Shown piece by piece: positions 18,364-27,278 of a stretch of DNA of 53,614 nt. Origin of the DNA: Alteromonas confluentis. GTDB taxonomy: Bacteria > Pseudomonadota > Gammaproteobacteria > Enterobacterales > Alteromonadaceae. The notes below the pieces were generated by a model. That model saw only the letters and a list, made by a program, of their open reading frames with translations, ran no database searches and had not been told where the DNA came from. Every line of letters begins with the position of its first letter. Position 1 is the first letter of the stretch. A program made the position numbers and the translations under genes. Where the stretch lies: assembly GCF_001757105.1 (NCBI RefSeq), contig NZ_MDHN01000002.1, positions 1-53,614 of the forward strand, in the 5' to 3' direction.

Positions 18364-19253
18364 TCTCTCCAGCGTTTGGTTAAATCTTCATAAGCGTCAA
18401 TACGGCGGTCACGGAAGTATGGCCAGATGCGCTTCACTTTTTCCGTTCTTTCCATATCCAGCTCAACAGATAAGGTTTCTTCTTTATCGGCGGAAGCGTG
18501 AGCCAGTACTTCACCCTGAGGACCAGCAATAAAGCTTTGACCCCAGAACTGAATGCCCGGATCACCGTCAATCGGTGAAGCTTCAAAACCGGTTCGGTTT
18601 GCCACAATCACTGGCACCGAGTTGGCAACCGCGTGGGCACGCTGAATGGTATGCCATGCGCCGTGCTGTCGGCTGCGCTCTTCTTCGGTATCCGTCATAT
18701 CCCAGCCGATAGCGGTGGGGTAGAACAGTAAGTCAGCACCGGCCATAGCCATTAAGCGGGCAGCTTCTGGATACCATTGATCCCAGCATACCAGCACGCC
18801 AAGTTTACCTACGCTGGTTTGAATTGGTGTAAAGCCCATGTCGCCAGGGGTAAAGTAGAATTTCTCGTAAAAGCCAGGATCATCTGGAATGTGCATCTTG
18901 CGGTATTTACCGGCGATTTCACGGCTACGGTCAAAAACCACAGCTGTATTGTGGTACAAACCTGAACCGCGCTTTTCAAATAACGATGTCACCAGCACGA
19001 TGTTGTGCTTTTCTGCCAGTTCGCCAAAAAAGTCGGTTGCCGGGCCGGGGATCGGCTCCGCCAAATCGAAGGCATTGGTATCTTCTTCCTGACAAAAATA
19101 CAATGTGGAATGCAGCTCTTGCAGCAAAATACATTCACAGCCTTCTGCTGCCAGCTTGGCTACCTGCTCGGCGCTTTTATTCCAATTCGTTGCTTTGTCA
19201 TTGTCGGCAACAGATTGTTGTACCAGGCCGACTTTAAGAGTTTTCTTAGTCAT
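18360..19253 (-). CDS. aguB: N-carbamoylputrescine amidase
   Basis: AguB hydrolyses N-carbamoylputrescine to putrescine, ammonia and CO2, the second step from agmatine to putrescine. The 297-residue nitrilase-fold protein has the E-K-C triad: E46 in LQELH, K119 in KYRKMHIP and C156 in LVCWDQWYPE. The C-terminal segment RIWPYFRDRRIDAYEDLTKRW is typical of this family. Its start overlaps the end of aguA by 8 bases, which indicates coupled translation and supports the pathway assignment. Confidence 0.95.
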   Translation of the reverse strand: MTKKTLKVGLVQQSVADNDKATNWNKSAEQVAKLAAEGCECILLQELHSTLYFCQEEDTNAFDLAEPIPGPATDFFGELAEKHNIVLVTSLFEKRGSGLYHNTAVVFDRSREIAGKYRKMHIPDDPGFYEKFYFTPGDMGFTPIQTSVGKLGVLVCWDQWYPEAARLMAMAGADLLFYPTAIGWDMTDTEEERSRQHGAWHTIQRAHAVANSVPVIVANRTGFEASPIDGDPGIQFWGQSFIAGPQGEVLAHASADKEETLSVELDMERTEKVKRIWPYFRDRRIDAYEDLTKRWRD

Positions 19254-20313
19254 AAACAGTGACTCCTTGTTTGAGTTGGGCCAGGACAGATGGCGTTAAT
19301 GTGTTTGTCGGCACTTGCATAGAAATACAGTGCAAGCTACCGAACTGACGAACCAGTGTCGCACAGTTTACTGGAACCACGTTGTGTCGAGGAAACGCGG
19401 CTTCAGCAACCGCAATGGCGGCATCATCTTCCGGCTGACCATATACCGGCAACAACACCGCATTATTACAAATCAAAAAGTTAGCGTAAGACGCTGGCAG
19501 ACGCTCATTGTCGTCGTTAAACATTTCTGGCAGCGGCAGACAGTATTGCTGGTGGTCAGGAAATGCAGCTGTACACTCTTCGCATAGTGCTTTTAAGCCT
19601 TCGAAGTGGGTGTCGTCAGGACGATTATCGGCAGCTTGAATAACCAGGCCATGATCGGGTGTGAAGCGAACCAGCGTGTCTACGTGGCCATCAGTGTCAT
19701 CACCTTCAAGGTGGCCCTGATGGAAAACGGTGAAACTACTGCAATCGAGCATGCGGGTAAACTCGGCGTCGTAATCGGCCAGCGTGATATCGCCATTACG
19801 TTTTGGATTCAGTAAACACTGTGCGGTAGACATCAACCTGCCTTGAGCATCAATTTCCAGCGCACCGCCCTCGGCGACAATCTTACTGGTGAGCAATGGC
19901 AACTGACACAGCCGTGCCAGATAGCGCTGATTCACCTGGTTATCGCTGGTCGCGTTGAATTTCTGGCCCCAGCCATTGAATTGAAATTCTACTGGCTGAC
20001 CTTTCATTTCTTCGTTTTCAGATACCTTGCGCGTAAGAAACGCATAGTCTCGGGCCCAGGTATCGTTGTATTCAGCCGGAATGATGAGCACCCGGGCATC
20101 TGCGGCCAGGCGCGCTTGAACATCGGCAACATCATCAGCGCGACATAACAATATAACGCCAGCGGATGCGGCATTGATTTGTTCAATCACGGTTAAATAG
20201 GTTTCGCGCGTTTCCTCAAGCCACGGAGCCCAGTCAGTTTTATCGTGGGGCCAGGCGAGAATAACAGCGTCGACGGCTTCCCACTCAGGAATTAGTGGAG
20301 AAGTGCTTTTCAT
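19246..20313 (-). CDS. aguA: Agmatine deiminase
   Basis: AguA converts agmatine to N-carbamoylputrescine. The 355-residue product has the guanidino-modifying fold with RDYAFL (about 88-93), GDDTDGHVD (204-212, histidine H210) and the nucleophile C329 in GSLHCISMQVP. The AguA-AguB pair makes putrescine without ornithine decarboxylase. A promoter with -10 TATACT lies upstream, separating it from folM, which ends 84 bases before. GGAAG provides the ribosome site. Confidence 0.96.
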   Translation of the reverse strand: MKSTSPLIPEWEAVDAVILAWPHDKTDWAPWLEETRETYLTVIEQINAASAGVILLCRADDVADVQARLAADARVLIIPAEYNDTWARDYAFLTRKVSENEEMKGQPVEFQFNGWGQKFNATSDNQVNQRYLARLCQLPLLTSKIVAEGGALEIDAQGRLMSTAQCLLNPKRNGDITLADYDAEFTRMLDCSSFTVFHQGHLEGDDTDGHVDTLVRFTPDHGLVIQAADNRPDDTHFEGLKALCEECTAAFPDHQQYCLPLPEMFNDDNERLPASYANFLICNNAVLLPVYGQPEDDAAIAVAEAAFPRHNVVPVNCATLVRQFGSLHCISMQVPTNTLTPSVLAQLKQGVTVYD

Positions 20314-20351
20314 GATGTTGCTTCCAGTTAGTCAATTAAATAACGGGCGCA

Positions 20352-20380
20352 AGTATACCCTTAGTGTTTTCGGCAACCAA
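20352..20380 (-). promoter_or_regulatory. Sigma70-type promoter for aguA-aguB
   Basis: On the minus strand TTGGTT (20380-20375) and TATACT (20357-20352) are separated by 17 bases. The start would be about 30 bases upstream of the aguA ATG. Confidence 0.6.
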
Positions 20381-20397
20381 AACAAATGACGTTGAAA

Positions 20398-21111
20398 TCA
20401 GTTGAATTTAAGATGGCGCCCGCCGTTTACTTGTAAGGTTTCTCCGGTAACGTACGTGCTGTTAAGCAGATAGTTCACCGCATCAACGGCCGCTACCGCG
20501 CCGGGCTCAGTTTGCATCAGCGATTTACTCAGTGCTTTTTCCTTGTAAGCGGCATCATCGCCGTCGTTAAACATTAATAGGGCTGGGGCGATGGTATTAA
20601 CTTTTACATGGGGCGCTAACATTTGTGCAAAAGACAACGTGAGATTATGCAGCGCGGCTTTGCTGGCGGCATAGGCTAGGTGCTTCTCGCTGCCGACAGA
20701 CTGAACAAAGTCGGTGATATGAATAATGTCTGCCGCTTCCTGCTGAGTATTGAGTAACGCTTTTAAGCCCATATTCATTAAATAGGGCGTTTTCGCATGT
20801 ACTTGCATCATGCTGTCAAAAAGACTGGCGTAGTCACTGGTGTTTTTTTCAGAGTTCCATTCCGATGCATTATGAATGATGGCGCGTAAGCCCGTTGTGT
20901 GCTTTTTCACCGCTTCAATGCATTCCGCTATGCCCTGGTCGGTGCTAAAATCCGCGCAAATTGCCACTGCCCCGGCTTTTTCGAGCTGTGCTATTGAGGC
21001 TTTATGGGTGCGGTATGTTACAATTACAGGATAATTGTTGCTCAGCAGGTTTTCTGCCAGAGCTAAGCCAACACGCTGGGAAGCGCCGGTGATGAGCACT
21101 GGATTAGGCAA
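20398..21111 (-). CDS. folM: Dihydromonapterin reductase (FolM), TTG start
   Basis: FolM is a short-chain dehydrogenase that reduces dihydromonapterin and also dihydrofolate. The 237-residue product has the NADP-binding TGASQRVG, HNASEW, and the catalytic YAASK. I chose TTG at 21111: it is preceded by AAGGAG six bases away, and translation begins MPNPVLITGAS, aligning with the E. coli start region. A longer frame back to 21207 begins with 32 residues unlike the family. FolE lies divergently 120 bases away, consistent with a shared pterin pathway. Confidence 0.88.
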   Translation of the reverse strand: MPNPVLITGASQRVGLALAENLLSNNYPVIVTYRTHKASIAQLEKAGAVAICADFSTDQGIAECIEAVKKHTTGLRAIIHNASEWNSEKNTSDYASLFDSMMQVHAKTPYLMNMGLKALLNTQQEAADIIHITDFVQSVGSEKHLAYAASKAALHNLTLSFAQMLAPHVKVNTIAPALLMFNDGDDAAYKEKALSKSLMQTEPGAVAAVDAVNYLLNSTYVTGETLQVNGGRHLKFN

Positions 21112-21230
21112 ATCGAACTCCTTGGGTGATAAAATGTCCAATATGAAACATTTGTCATCTAATGAATTAAAGTGGTCTGTAATTATAGCCTTTACGTTAA
21201 ATCTCAATCAGGCTATTTCGGAAATTGTTA

Positions 21231-21917
21231 ATGTTATCAAATGAAGCAGTGGTAGTACGTGATGCTCTTGAACCTGGATTGTCGGCTTCGGCGATCATGG
21301 TAAGAAAGGCACTTGAAGATAAAGGTCTGGAAACGCCAATGGTGCGTAACGGCTTATCTGATGATGAAAAACGTGCACGGATAGAAGCCGCTATGACTGA
21401 CATTATGGATACGCTAGGCCTCGACCGCGCAGACGACAGCCTGGCTGATACTCCAGCACGTATTGCCAAAATGTACGTGAATGAAATTTTCAGTGGCCTG
21501 GACTACCGTAACTTTCCTAAAATTACGGTTATCGAAAACAAGATGCAGCTTAATCAGCCGGTTCAGGTTTCGGATATTAGTTTAACGAGCACCTGTGAAC
21601 ATCACTTTGTCACTATTGATGGCACAGCAACGGTTTCTTATATTCCAAAGGATACGGTAATTGGGCTATCAAAACTGAATCGCCTTGTCGGTTTCTTTGC
21701 ACAGCGCCCTCAGGTTCAGGAGCGTTTAACACAGCAGGTGTTGGTCGCTATTCAAACACTTGCGGGAACCGAAGACGTAGCCGTGACGATTAATGCTACG
21801 CACTATTGCGTAAAAGCGCGGGGTATTCGGGATACGAATTCCTATACGCGCACATCAGCGCTTGGTGGTCAGTTCCTCACCGACCCACTACTGAGACAAG
21901 ATTTCTTCCGCAACTAG
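21231..21917 (+). CDS. folE: GTP cyclohydrolase I
   Basis: FolE converts GTP to dihydroneopterin triphosphate, the first step to folates and monapterins. The 228-residue product is of family length and shows zinc and active-site motifs CEHHF (about 122-126), [15 protein letters not shown] and the C-terminal TSALGG. The ATG at 21231 is used; a TTG two codons earlier is possible. It diverges from folM and ends at a strong terminator. Confidence 0.95.
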   Translation: MLSNEAVVVRDALEPGLSASAIMVRKALEDKGLETPMVRNGLSDDEKRARIEAAMTDIMDTLGLDRADDSLADTPARIAKMYVNEIFSGLDYRNFPKITVIENKMQLNQPVQVSDISLTSTCEHHFVTIDGTATVSYIPKDTVIGLSKLNRLVGFFAQRPQVQERLTQQVLVAIQTLAGTEDVAVTINATHYCVKARGIRDTNSYTRTSALGGQFLTDPLLRQDFFRN

Positions 21918-21932
21918 TTGAAAATAAATATT

Positions 21933-21966
21933 AAAAAAGCCTGATTCTTGAGTCAGGCTTTTTTTT
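21933..21966 (+). terminator. Rho-independent terminator after folE, usable in both directions
   Basis: An A-run, the stem GCCTGATTC/GAGTCAGGC (one wobble pair) with a two-base loop, and a run of eight T. It ends folE and can also end the converging CPXCG gene. Confidence 0.92.
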
Positions 21967-21998
21967 GCTGATTGATTCGAGAAAATGAAGAAGAAAGC

Positions 21999-22208
21999 TT
22001 ATCGGTAAGCAATTTCAGAAGAGGCTAAGGATACAATCAAATTGATTTTTTCGCCGATACCGTCGGCAGGGACAACTTCTAACCTGGAGTCACATTTCGC
22101 ACACTGGGTATATTTTTCCTGATACATCTCGCGGAGTGTATCTAATTGAAGCGCGTTGATATGACCACAGTGCGGGCAGAGATATTCTTGCTCGTGGGTA
22201 GCATTCAT
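21999..22208 (-). CDS. CPXCG-type small zinc-ribbon protein
   Basis: The 69-residue product has CPHCG at about 11-15 and CAKC at 36-39, which suggests a single zinc ribbon, like the small CPXCG cysteine-rich family of gammaproteobacteria. Its role is unknown. AAGGAA precedes the ATG at good spacing. It converges on folE and shares the terminator between them. The 283 bases upstream (22209-22491) hold its promoter region and the amylosucrase terminator; no other gene is seen there. Confidence 0.75.
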   Translation of the reverse strand: MNATHEQEYLCPHCGHINALQLDTLREMYQEKYTQCAKCDSRLEVVPADGIGEKINLIVSLASSEIAYR

Positions 22209-22470
22209 AATAATTCCTTAATCGTAGATGATAATCCGATTTCTAATCCGTGAAATCGTTACTGCAAATTGTGTGACAACATTCAGTACCGCTCAGTATC
22301 CTGGTGCTGTTTATCATTTTGCAAACTGCATCCGTGTTGAATAACGGCTTTAAACAAACGATAAAAAGCGGCATTGAGGCTAGTATAGCGCAATTACAGA
22401 ATTGTAAAGAACCATTCACCACAAATTTTCAATTCATTACGATAAAATGCAGCGAAAGTTTCGTTTGAGG

Positions 22471-22507
22471 AAAAAATAATCGAAACTGACGCTATTTAGC
22501 GTCAGTT
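22471..22507 (-). terminator. Terminator overlapping the amylosucrase stop codon
   Basis: AACTGACGCT and AGCGTCAGTT form a 10-bp stem with loop ATTT at 22484-22507. On the minus strand a T-rich tract (TTATTTTTT) follows. The amylosucrase stop codon lies within the hairpin. Confidence 0.8.
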
Positions 22508-24450
22508 ATCCACCAGGAAAGTTGATAAGGTTCAAGGGTGAGTGTGTTTTCCTTGCCGGTAAGCTGACCGTCAGACAGCAAATCCTTCATCGCACAACGT
22601 TGAACCATCGTCAGAATGTCACCGCTTATATTCTGTTGTTGTTCACTGAAGTTACAAAGACCAAGTAGCTTTTCACCCGCGCGGTTGTAACGTACAAACC
22701 CAAAGCAATGCACATTCCCCGTATCCAGAATTTGCGTATTAGCATCACCAAAAATGGCATTTTGCTTTCTTATGGCCAGCATATTAGTGAGGCCGTTAAA
22801 AACAGTGCGCTGGCATGCATGTCGTAAATCTGCCGGATCGGCTTTTTGGTTCAGCACGTTAGCTATTTGCTCGTTGGTTACCGCAATACGATTTACCCAG
22901 CGATCATCGTGCTTTTTACTCGGGTCCTCGCGATAGCTGTAGTCATTCAACAAACCTAACTCGTCGCTGGAATAAAGCAGTGGAATGCCGCCAATGGAGA
23001 ATGTGATGCCATAGAGTAAAAGCATGCGTTTAATCGCCAACTCTATTTCAGCAGGGTCGAGAATGATCAATGCCTTCTCAAGCCCACACAACGAGGCCAG
23101 TGAGCCACATACCCGGCAGTCACCATTGGATGGGTTTTCTGCAAATGGCACGCCGCTGGCGAAAGAGCCGTCAAAGCGACCGGTGAAGAACTGGTTGAGG
23201 AAGAACCGATGATCATGGGGATTCATGGCGAGTTCGTGAGCGACACCGTCATCAAATGTCCAGCCAATGTCATCATGGCAGCGAACGTAGTTCACCCAGG
23301 TAGTATTTTGCGGAATACTGAAACTCTTTTTAAGCGAGCGGGTGAGTAGACGGGTTTTTCGCGTTGCCAACGAGTTCCACAACAATGCCATAAGCAACGG
23401 GTTGTAAGACAATTGACACTCGTCTTGATGGATATATTTGAGTACTTCGTCGGGGTGAACGATGGCTTCAGATTTGAATACAACAGCAGGCGCAACGATT
23501 TGCAGACAAGCATTGAACGCTTGAATCAAGCGGTGTGCATTTGGCTGGTTTTCGCAGTCAGTACCAAGATCTTTCCAGATGAATGCCAGGGCATCTAAGC
23601 GTAAACCGGCACAACCGATATTGGCGAGGAAGAGCATTTCACCCACAATGGCATTAAAAACAGCTGGGTTGCTGTAATTTAAATCCCATTGGAAGCTGTT
23701 AAAGGTCGTCCACACCCACTTTTGTATCGTCTCGTTAAAGGTGAAGCTACCACGGCGTACTTGCGGAAAAATTTCGCGAAGATGTTGCTCGTAAAGATCA
23801 GGCACCGTGCGATCATCAAACAAATAGTAGAAATTCTGGTAGTTTTTCTCACCATCCAACGCAGCTTTGGCCCACGGGTGCTCATCTGACGTATGGTTAA
23901 ATACAAAGTCCAACACCAAGTCGATGCCTTCATCAAGCAGTGCCGTCGACAGTGCTTCCAATTCCTTCATGGTACCCAGCGAAGGGTTAACTTTACGATA
24001 ATCCGATACCGCGTAGCCGCCATCACTGTCACCTTCCGGAGAAGCATACAGTGGCATGAGGTGAACATACGTTACCCCCAGTGCTTTGAAGTACGGAATT
24101 TTCTGATGCAGATCTTTAAGAGTGGGGCCGATTAAGTCCACATAGCATGCCATGCCGACTTGTTCTTCGCTGCGATACCACAGAGGATTTTTTTCCTTTG
24201 CCGTATCTTGCTGCTTTAATTTCGCCTTGCGGCTCTTGGTGCCGTCGCGAAGCAACTCGACCAGTTTTTGCAAATGATAATAGCAGTCAAACTGATGGCC
24301 GTAGACAGTCGTATAGCGCTCGAATAATGCAGGAAAGTGTTGATCGAGGCGTTTTAGAAACAGCGCGCTGTCGCGCTTACTCAGCATAGACAGGTCGAGG
24401 GACTCAACTATTCTTTCTAAACACTGTTTGCTGTCTGCGGCGTAATTCAT
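22492..24450 (-). CDS. Amylosucrase (GH13 subfamily 4)
   Basis: Amylosucrase transfers glucose from sucrose to an alpha-glucan, releasing fructose. The 652-residue product shows the subfamily landmarks SDGGYAV, FVFNHTSDEH, WTTFNSFQWDLNYSNP and FDGSFA. The catalytic residues counted from the chosen start are D286 (RLDALAF), E328 (FKSEAIVHP) and D393 (CHDDIGW), the same numbers I recall for the Neisseria polysaccharea enzyme. The ATG at 24450 follows GGGAG; an ATG 16 codons earlier lacks a good site. The divergent MFS transporter and fructokinase complete a sucrose pathway: uptake, glucan formation, and phosphorylation of the freed fructose. No signal peptide, so it acts in the cytoplasm. Confidence 0.93.
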   Translation of the reverse strand: MNYAADSKQCLERIVESLDLSMLSKRDSALFLKRLDQHFPALFERYTTVYGHQFDCYYHLQKLVELLRDGTKSRKAKLKQQDTAKEKNPLWYRSEEQVGMACYVDLIGPTLKDLHQKIPYFKALGVTYVHLMPLYASPEGDSDGGYAVSDYRKVNPSLGTMKELEALSTALLDEGIDLVLDFVFNHTSDEHPWAKAALDGEKNYQNFYYLFDDRTVPDLYEQHLREIFPQVRRGSFTFNETIQKWVWTTFNSFQWDLNYSNPAVFNAIVGEMLFLANIGCAGLRLDALAFIWKDLGTDCENQPNAHRLIQAFNACLQIVAPAVVFKSEAIVHPDEVLKYIHQDECQLSYNPLLMALLWNSLATRKTRLLTRSLKKSFSIPQNTTWVNYVRCHDDIGWTFDDGVAHELAMNPHDHRFFLNQFFTGRFDGSFASGVPFAENPSNGDCRVCGSLASLCGLEKALIILDPAEIELAIKRMLLLYGITFSIGGIPLLYSSDELGLLNDYSYREDPSKKHDDRWVNRIAVTNEQIANVLNQKADPADLRHACQRTVFNGLTNMLAIRKQNAIFGDANTQILDTGNVHCFGFVRYNRAGEKLLGLCNFSEQQQNISGDILTMVQRCAMKDLLSDGQLTGKENTLTLEPYQLSWWITDAK

Positions 24451-24547
24451 TTTCAACTCCCGGACGAAACAGTATCGAATAAGACTTGCTTCGTTCACAT
24501 AAAATTCACAACGATGTTTACAGATTTAACCATGTCTGTTACCTTAT

Positions 24548-24561
24548 CTTAAACGATTAAG
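24548..24561. promoter_or_regulatory. LacI-type operator candidate in the sucrose locus
   Basis: CTTAAACGATTAAG is a near-perfect palindrome (one mismatch per arm) with the central CG typical of LacI/GalR family operators. It lies between divergent amylosucrase and MFS/fructokinase genes, where one operator could control both. No LacI gene is in the window. Confidence 0.4.
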
Positions 24562-24726
24562 TTGTTTTTGCAAAATTTTATAAATGCCTTTTTGCTCAGT
24601 GACTACAGGTTGTGCAGAGCGATAGGGTTTGTGACAAAGAAATAATGCGTGTTAGTTGTTTCTTTTGTGATGATAAAACTATGTTAATGGGTCGGCGGTT
24701 CGATCAATTATTTCAGAGGCGGCAGT

Positions 24727-25992
24727 ATGCAGCAATCTAACAGTCAATTTATACGCTGGTTAACCTATCTGATGTTCATGATGTTTGCGATGACATCGGA
24801 TTCAGTGGGTGAAATTATAAAAGAAGTGAAAGTTGCCTTTGAAGTAACTAACGCGCAGGCCAGTCTGATGCATTCCTTGCCCATGCTTGGCATTGCGCTG
24901 TCTGGATTATTGCTCGGATTCCTAGCTGACAGGTTAGGGCGAAAGACCACCATCGTTATTGGTTTAAGTGTTTTCGGGCTGGCATGCTACAGCTTTTTTA
25001 TGGCCAACAATTTTGTGTTTATTGTTAGCCTGATGACCTTATCCGGTATCGCTGTGGGTATATTCAAGACCGGCGCTCTGGCACTTATTGGTGATATCTC
25101 TGGTTCAACTAAGCAACACACCGCTACGATGAACGGTGCTGAGGCCTTTTTTGGCGTCGGCGCTATTATCGGCCCCCTAATTGTGGCTTACCTTATCCAT
25201 AAAGGCGTGCCTTGGCAGTATCTCTATATTATTGCTGGTGGTATTTGTACCTTGCTCATCGTTGTTGCTGTATGGGTGAAGTATCCCACTTATCAACCTT
25301 CTGCCCACAACAACGGCGAAAAGGTTACCGTGCGTCAGAGTTTGGCGCTGGTCAAAAACCCTTACGCACTGGGTTTCTCTGTTGGTGCGTTTCTGTATGT
25401 TGCTGCTGAAAGTGCAATTTATGTGTGGATGCCAAGTTATCTGGTGTGCGATGCCACTTCACTGAAAGCGACCTACGACTGTTACAGTGACGGTGCAGCC
25501 CGTACGTTAGCCATTTATTCAGTGACTGCGTTCTTTATTCTTCGTGCTGCCGGACGTTTTGTCGGTATTTGGATGATGGCGCATTTCAATTGGGCGCTGG
25601 TGTTACTGTTATTCAGTGGTGCCATTCTGGTTTGCTTTGTTGGCGGTCTGGTTGGCGGCAAACAAGTTGCGTTGTATCTCTTCCCATTGACCGGCATCTT
25701 TATGTCAGTCATTTATCCCACGTTTAATTCAAAAGGTATTAGTTGCTTCCCTCGTCACCAGCATGGATCGGTGGCGGGTGTTATCCTGTTCTTCACTGCA
25801 GCCGGTGCCGCTGCTGGGCCATTCATCATGGGCGTAGTGAGTGACGCAATGGGTGGCGATGCGAAGTATGGTTTTATCGTTGCTACAGGTTTCGCTTCGC
25901 TACTGTTTGCCGGATTATTATTTAATTATCTTCGTAACCCCACGCAGCAAAGGCTGCAACAAATTGAGGCAAGTGACTATGGCACTGCGTGA
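24727..25992 (+). CDS. MFS transporter, probable sugar (sucrose) uptake
   Basis: The 421-residue product has about 12 hydrophobic segments and the MFS loop motif GFLADRLGRKT (about 64-74). Substrate is inferred from context only: it overlaps a fructokinase gene by 14 bases and diverges from amylosucrase, so sucrose is likely. The ATG follows GAGGCGG. Sequence alone does not exclude another sugar. Confidence 0.85.
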   Translation: MQQSNSQFIRWLTYLMFMMFAMTSDSVGEIIKEVKVAFEVTNAQASLMHSLPMLGIALSGLLLGFLADRLGRKTTIVIGLSVFGLACYSFFMANNFVFIVSLMTLSGIAVGIFKTGALALIGDISGSTKQHTATMNGAEAFFGVGAIIGPLIVAYLIHKGVPWQYLYIIAGGICTLLIVVAVWVKYPTYQPSAHNNGEKVTVRQSLALVKNPYALGFSVGAFLYVAAESAIYVWMPSYLVCDATSLKATYDCYSDGAARTLAIYSVTAFFILRAAGRFVGIWMMAHFNWALVLLLFSGAILVCFVGGLVGGKQVALYLFPLTGIFMSVIYPTFNSKGISCFPRHQHGSVAGVILFFTAAGAAAGPFIMGVVSDAMGGDAKYGFIVATGFASLLFAGLLFNYLRNPTQQRLQQIEASDYGTA

Positions 25993-26863
25993 TCCGTTTT
26001 ATGCTGTCATCGAAGCCGGTGGTACAAAATTTAATTGTGCGATTGTCGATGAAAACCGGAACATTATTGAAGAACTGCGAGTCCCCACTACCACGCCGGC
26101 CGAGACCCTTTCGGCTTGCGTGGGCTTCTTCAAGCATCAAAAAACGCTTGGCAGAGATTTCAGTGAAATGGGCATCGCCAGTTTTGGTCCGCTGGACCTA
26201 AAACCCGATTCGACCTATTGGGGTTACGTAACCAAAACGCCAAAACCGAATTGGAGCTTTACATCCGTTGCACCCTATCTAGGTGACGCCCTTGGATGTC
26301 GGGTTGCTATTGATACCGATGTGAACGCGGCAGCGATGGCAGAGCATCGCTGGGGTGCTGGTCAAAACGCCAATGTGGTGATTTATGTCACTGTTGGGAC
26401 CGGCGTCGGCGGCGGTGTCGTCATTAACGGTAAACCGCTACATGGTTTGGTTCACCCGGAAATCGGCCACTTTAAGGTCATTCCGCCGGCAGGCATCGAA
26501 GGGGTTTGCCCGTTCCATGGTAACTGTGTTGAAGGTTTAGCGTCTGGCGCCGCTTTAGGTAAAATCTGGGGGCAACCGTCAGAAACCCTCGGTGATGACC
26601 ATGAGGCGTGGGACAAGCTCGCTGATGTACTGGCACAGCTTAGTCATAACCTGCTGGTAGGCTTCAGCGCCGAAAAAATTGTATTTGGCGGCGGCGTTAT
26701 GCAGAAAGACGGCATGTTAGAGAAGATAATCGCTAAAACGGCTGACAGTCTGGCTGACTACATTGTTTTTCCAGATGGAACCGGGCTAAACGACATTATC
26801 GTATTACCCGGTCTGGGCACGCGTTCCGGATTACTGGGTGCGTTGGCTTTGTTAGATAGCTAA
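25979..26863 (+). CDS. ROK family fructokinase
   Basis: The 294-residue product phosphorylates a sugar, most likely fructose, with ATP. It has the ROK phosphate motif EAGGTKF (about 12-18), the DTDVN active-site segment (D114 the likely base), the glycine-rich TVGTGVGGG and zinc ligands H164, C177, H180 and C183 in the GHF...CPFHGNC pattern of Bacillus YdhR-type fructokinases. The ATG at 25979 lies inside the end of the transporter gene; a longer frame from 25841 would overlap it by 152 bases and adds no family sequence. Fructose would come from amylosucrase. Confidence 0.92.
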   Translation: MALRDPFYAVIEAGGTKFNCAIVDENRNIIEELRVPTTTPAETLSACVGFFKHQKTLGRDFSEMGIASFGPLDLKPDSTYWGYVTKTPKPNWSFTSVAPYLGDALGCRVAIDTDVNAAAMAEHRWGAGQNANVVIYVTVGTGVGGGVVINGKPLHGLVHPEIGHFKVIPPAGIEGVCPFHGNCVEGLASGAALGKIWGQPSETLGDDHEAWDKLADVLAQLSHNLLVGFSAEKIVFGGGVMQKDGMLEKIIAKTADSLADYIVFPDGTGLNDIIVLPGLGTRSGLLGALALLDS

Positions 26864-26866
26864 GAC

Positions 26867-26888
26867 GTTGACGGTACTCACCGTCAAC
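26867..26888. terminator. Hairpin between converging fructokinase and yaeR-like genes
   Basis: A 9-bp stem GTTGACGGT/ACCGTCAAC with loop ACTC. It includes the yaeR-like stop codon. T-runs are weak on both sides, so termination is plausible but not certain. Confidence 0.5.
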
Positions 26889-27270
26889 TTATCTCGTATA
26901 GCTCAAGGGGCAGACCGTCAGGGTCCTGAAAAAAGGTGAAGCGCTTGCCGGTGTAGGGGTCTGTGCGAATATCTTCACACTCTACATGCTTGCTTGTAAG
27001 CGTAGTCACGGCCGCATCAATATCCTGAACCCGAAATGCCAAATGTCTTAAGCCTTGGGCCTCCGGGCGAGAAGGGCGAGCGGGGGCGCCAGGAAATGAA
27101 AACAATTCGATTTGTGAACCGTCAGGCAGGGCCAGGTCACACTTGTATGAATCTCTGGCTTCCCGGTAATTCTCATCGAGTACGGTGAATCCCAGTGTTT
27201 CTGTGTAAAACGCTTTGGATGTAGGATAGTCGCTGCAAATAACAGCGACGTGGTGAAATCCATCTAACAT
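26884..27270 (-). CDS. gloA2: VOC/glyoxalase family protein, YaeR (GloA2)-like
   Basis: The 128-residue vicinal-oxygen-chelate protein closely follows E. coli YaeR in remembered sequence: SKAFYTETLGF, YREARDSYK, IELFSFPGAP, GLRHLAFRV, DPYTGKRFTFF, DPDGLPLELYE. Metal ligands would be H6/H7 near the start, E56 or so, H76 and the final E. Substrate unproven. The ATG at 27270 follows AAGGAA; the longer frame to 27363 runs into the aldo/keto reductase gene. It is the second gene of an operon, 8 bases after that gene's stop codon. Confidence 0.88.
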   Translation of the reverse strand: MLDGFHHVAVICSDYPTSKAFYTETLGFTVLDENYREARDSYKCDLALPDGSQIELFSFPGAPARPSRPEAQGLRHLAFRVQDIDAAVTTLTSKHVECEDIRTDPYTGKRFTFFQDPDGLPLELYEIS

Positions 27271-27278
27271 ATTTTTCC

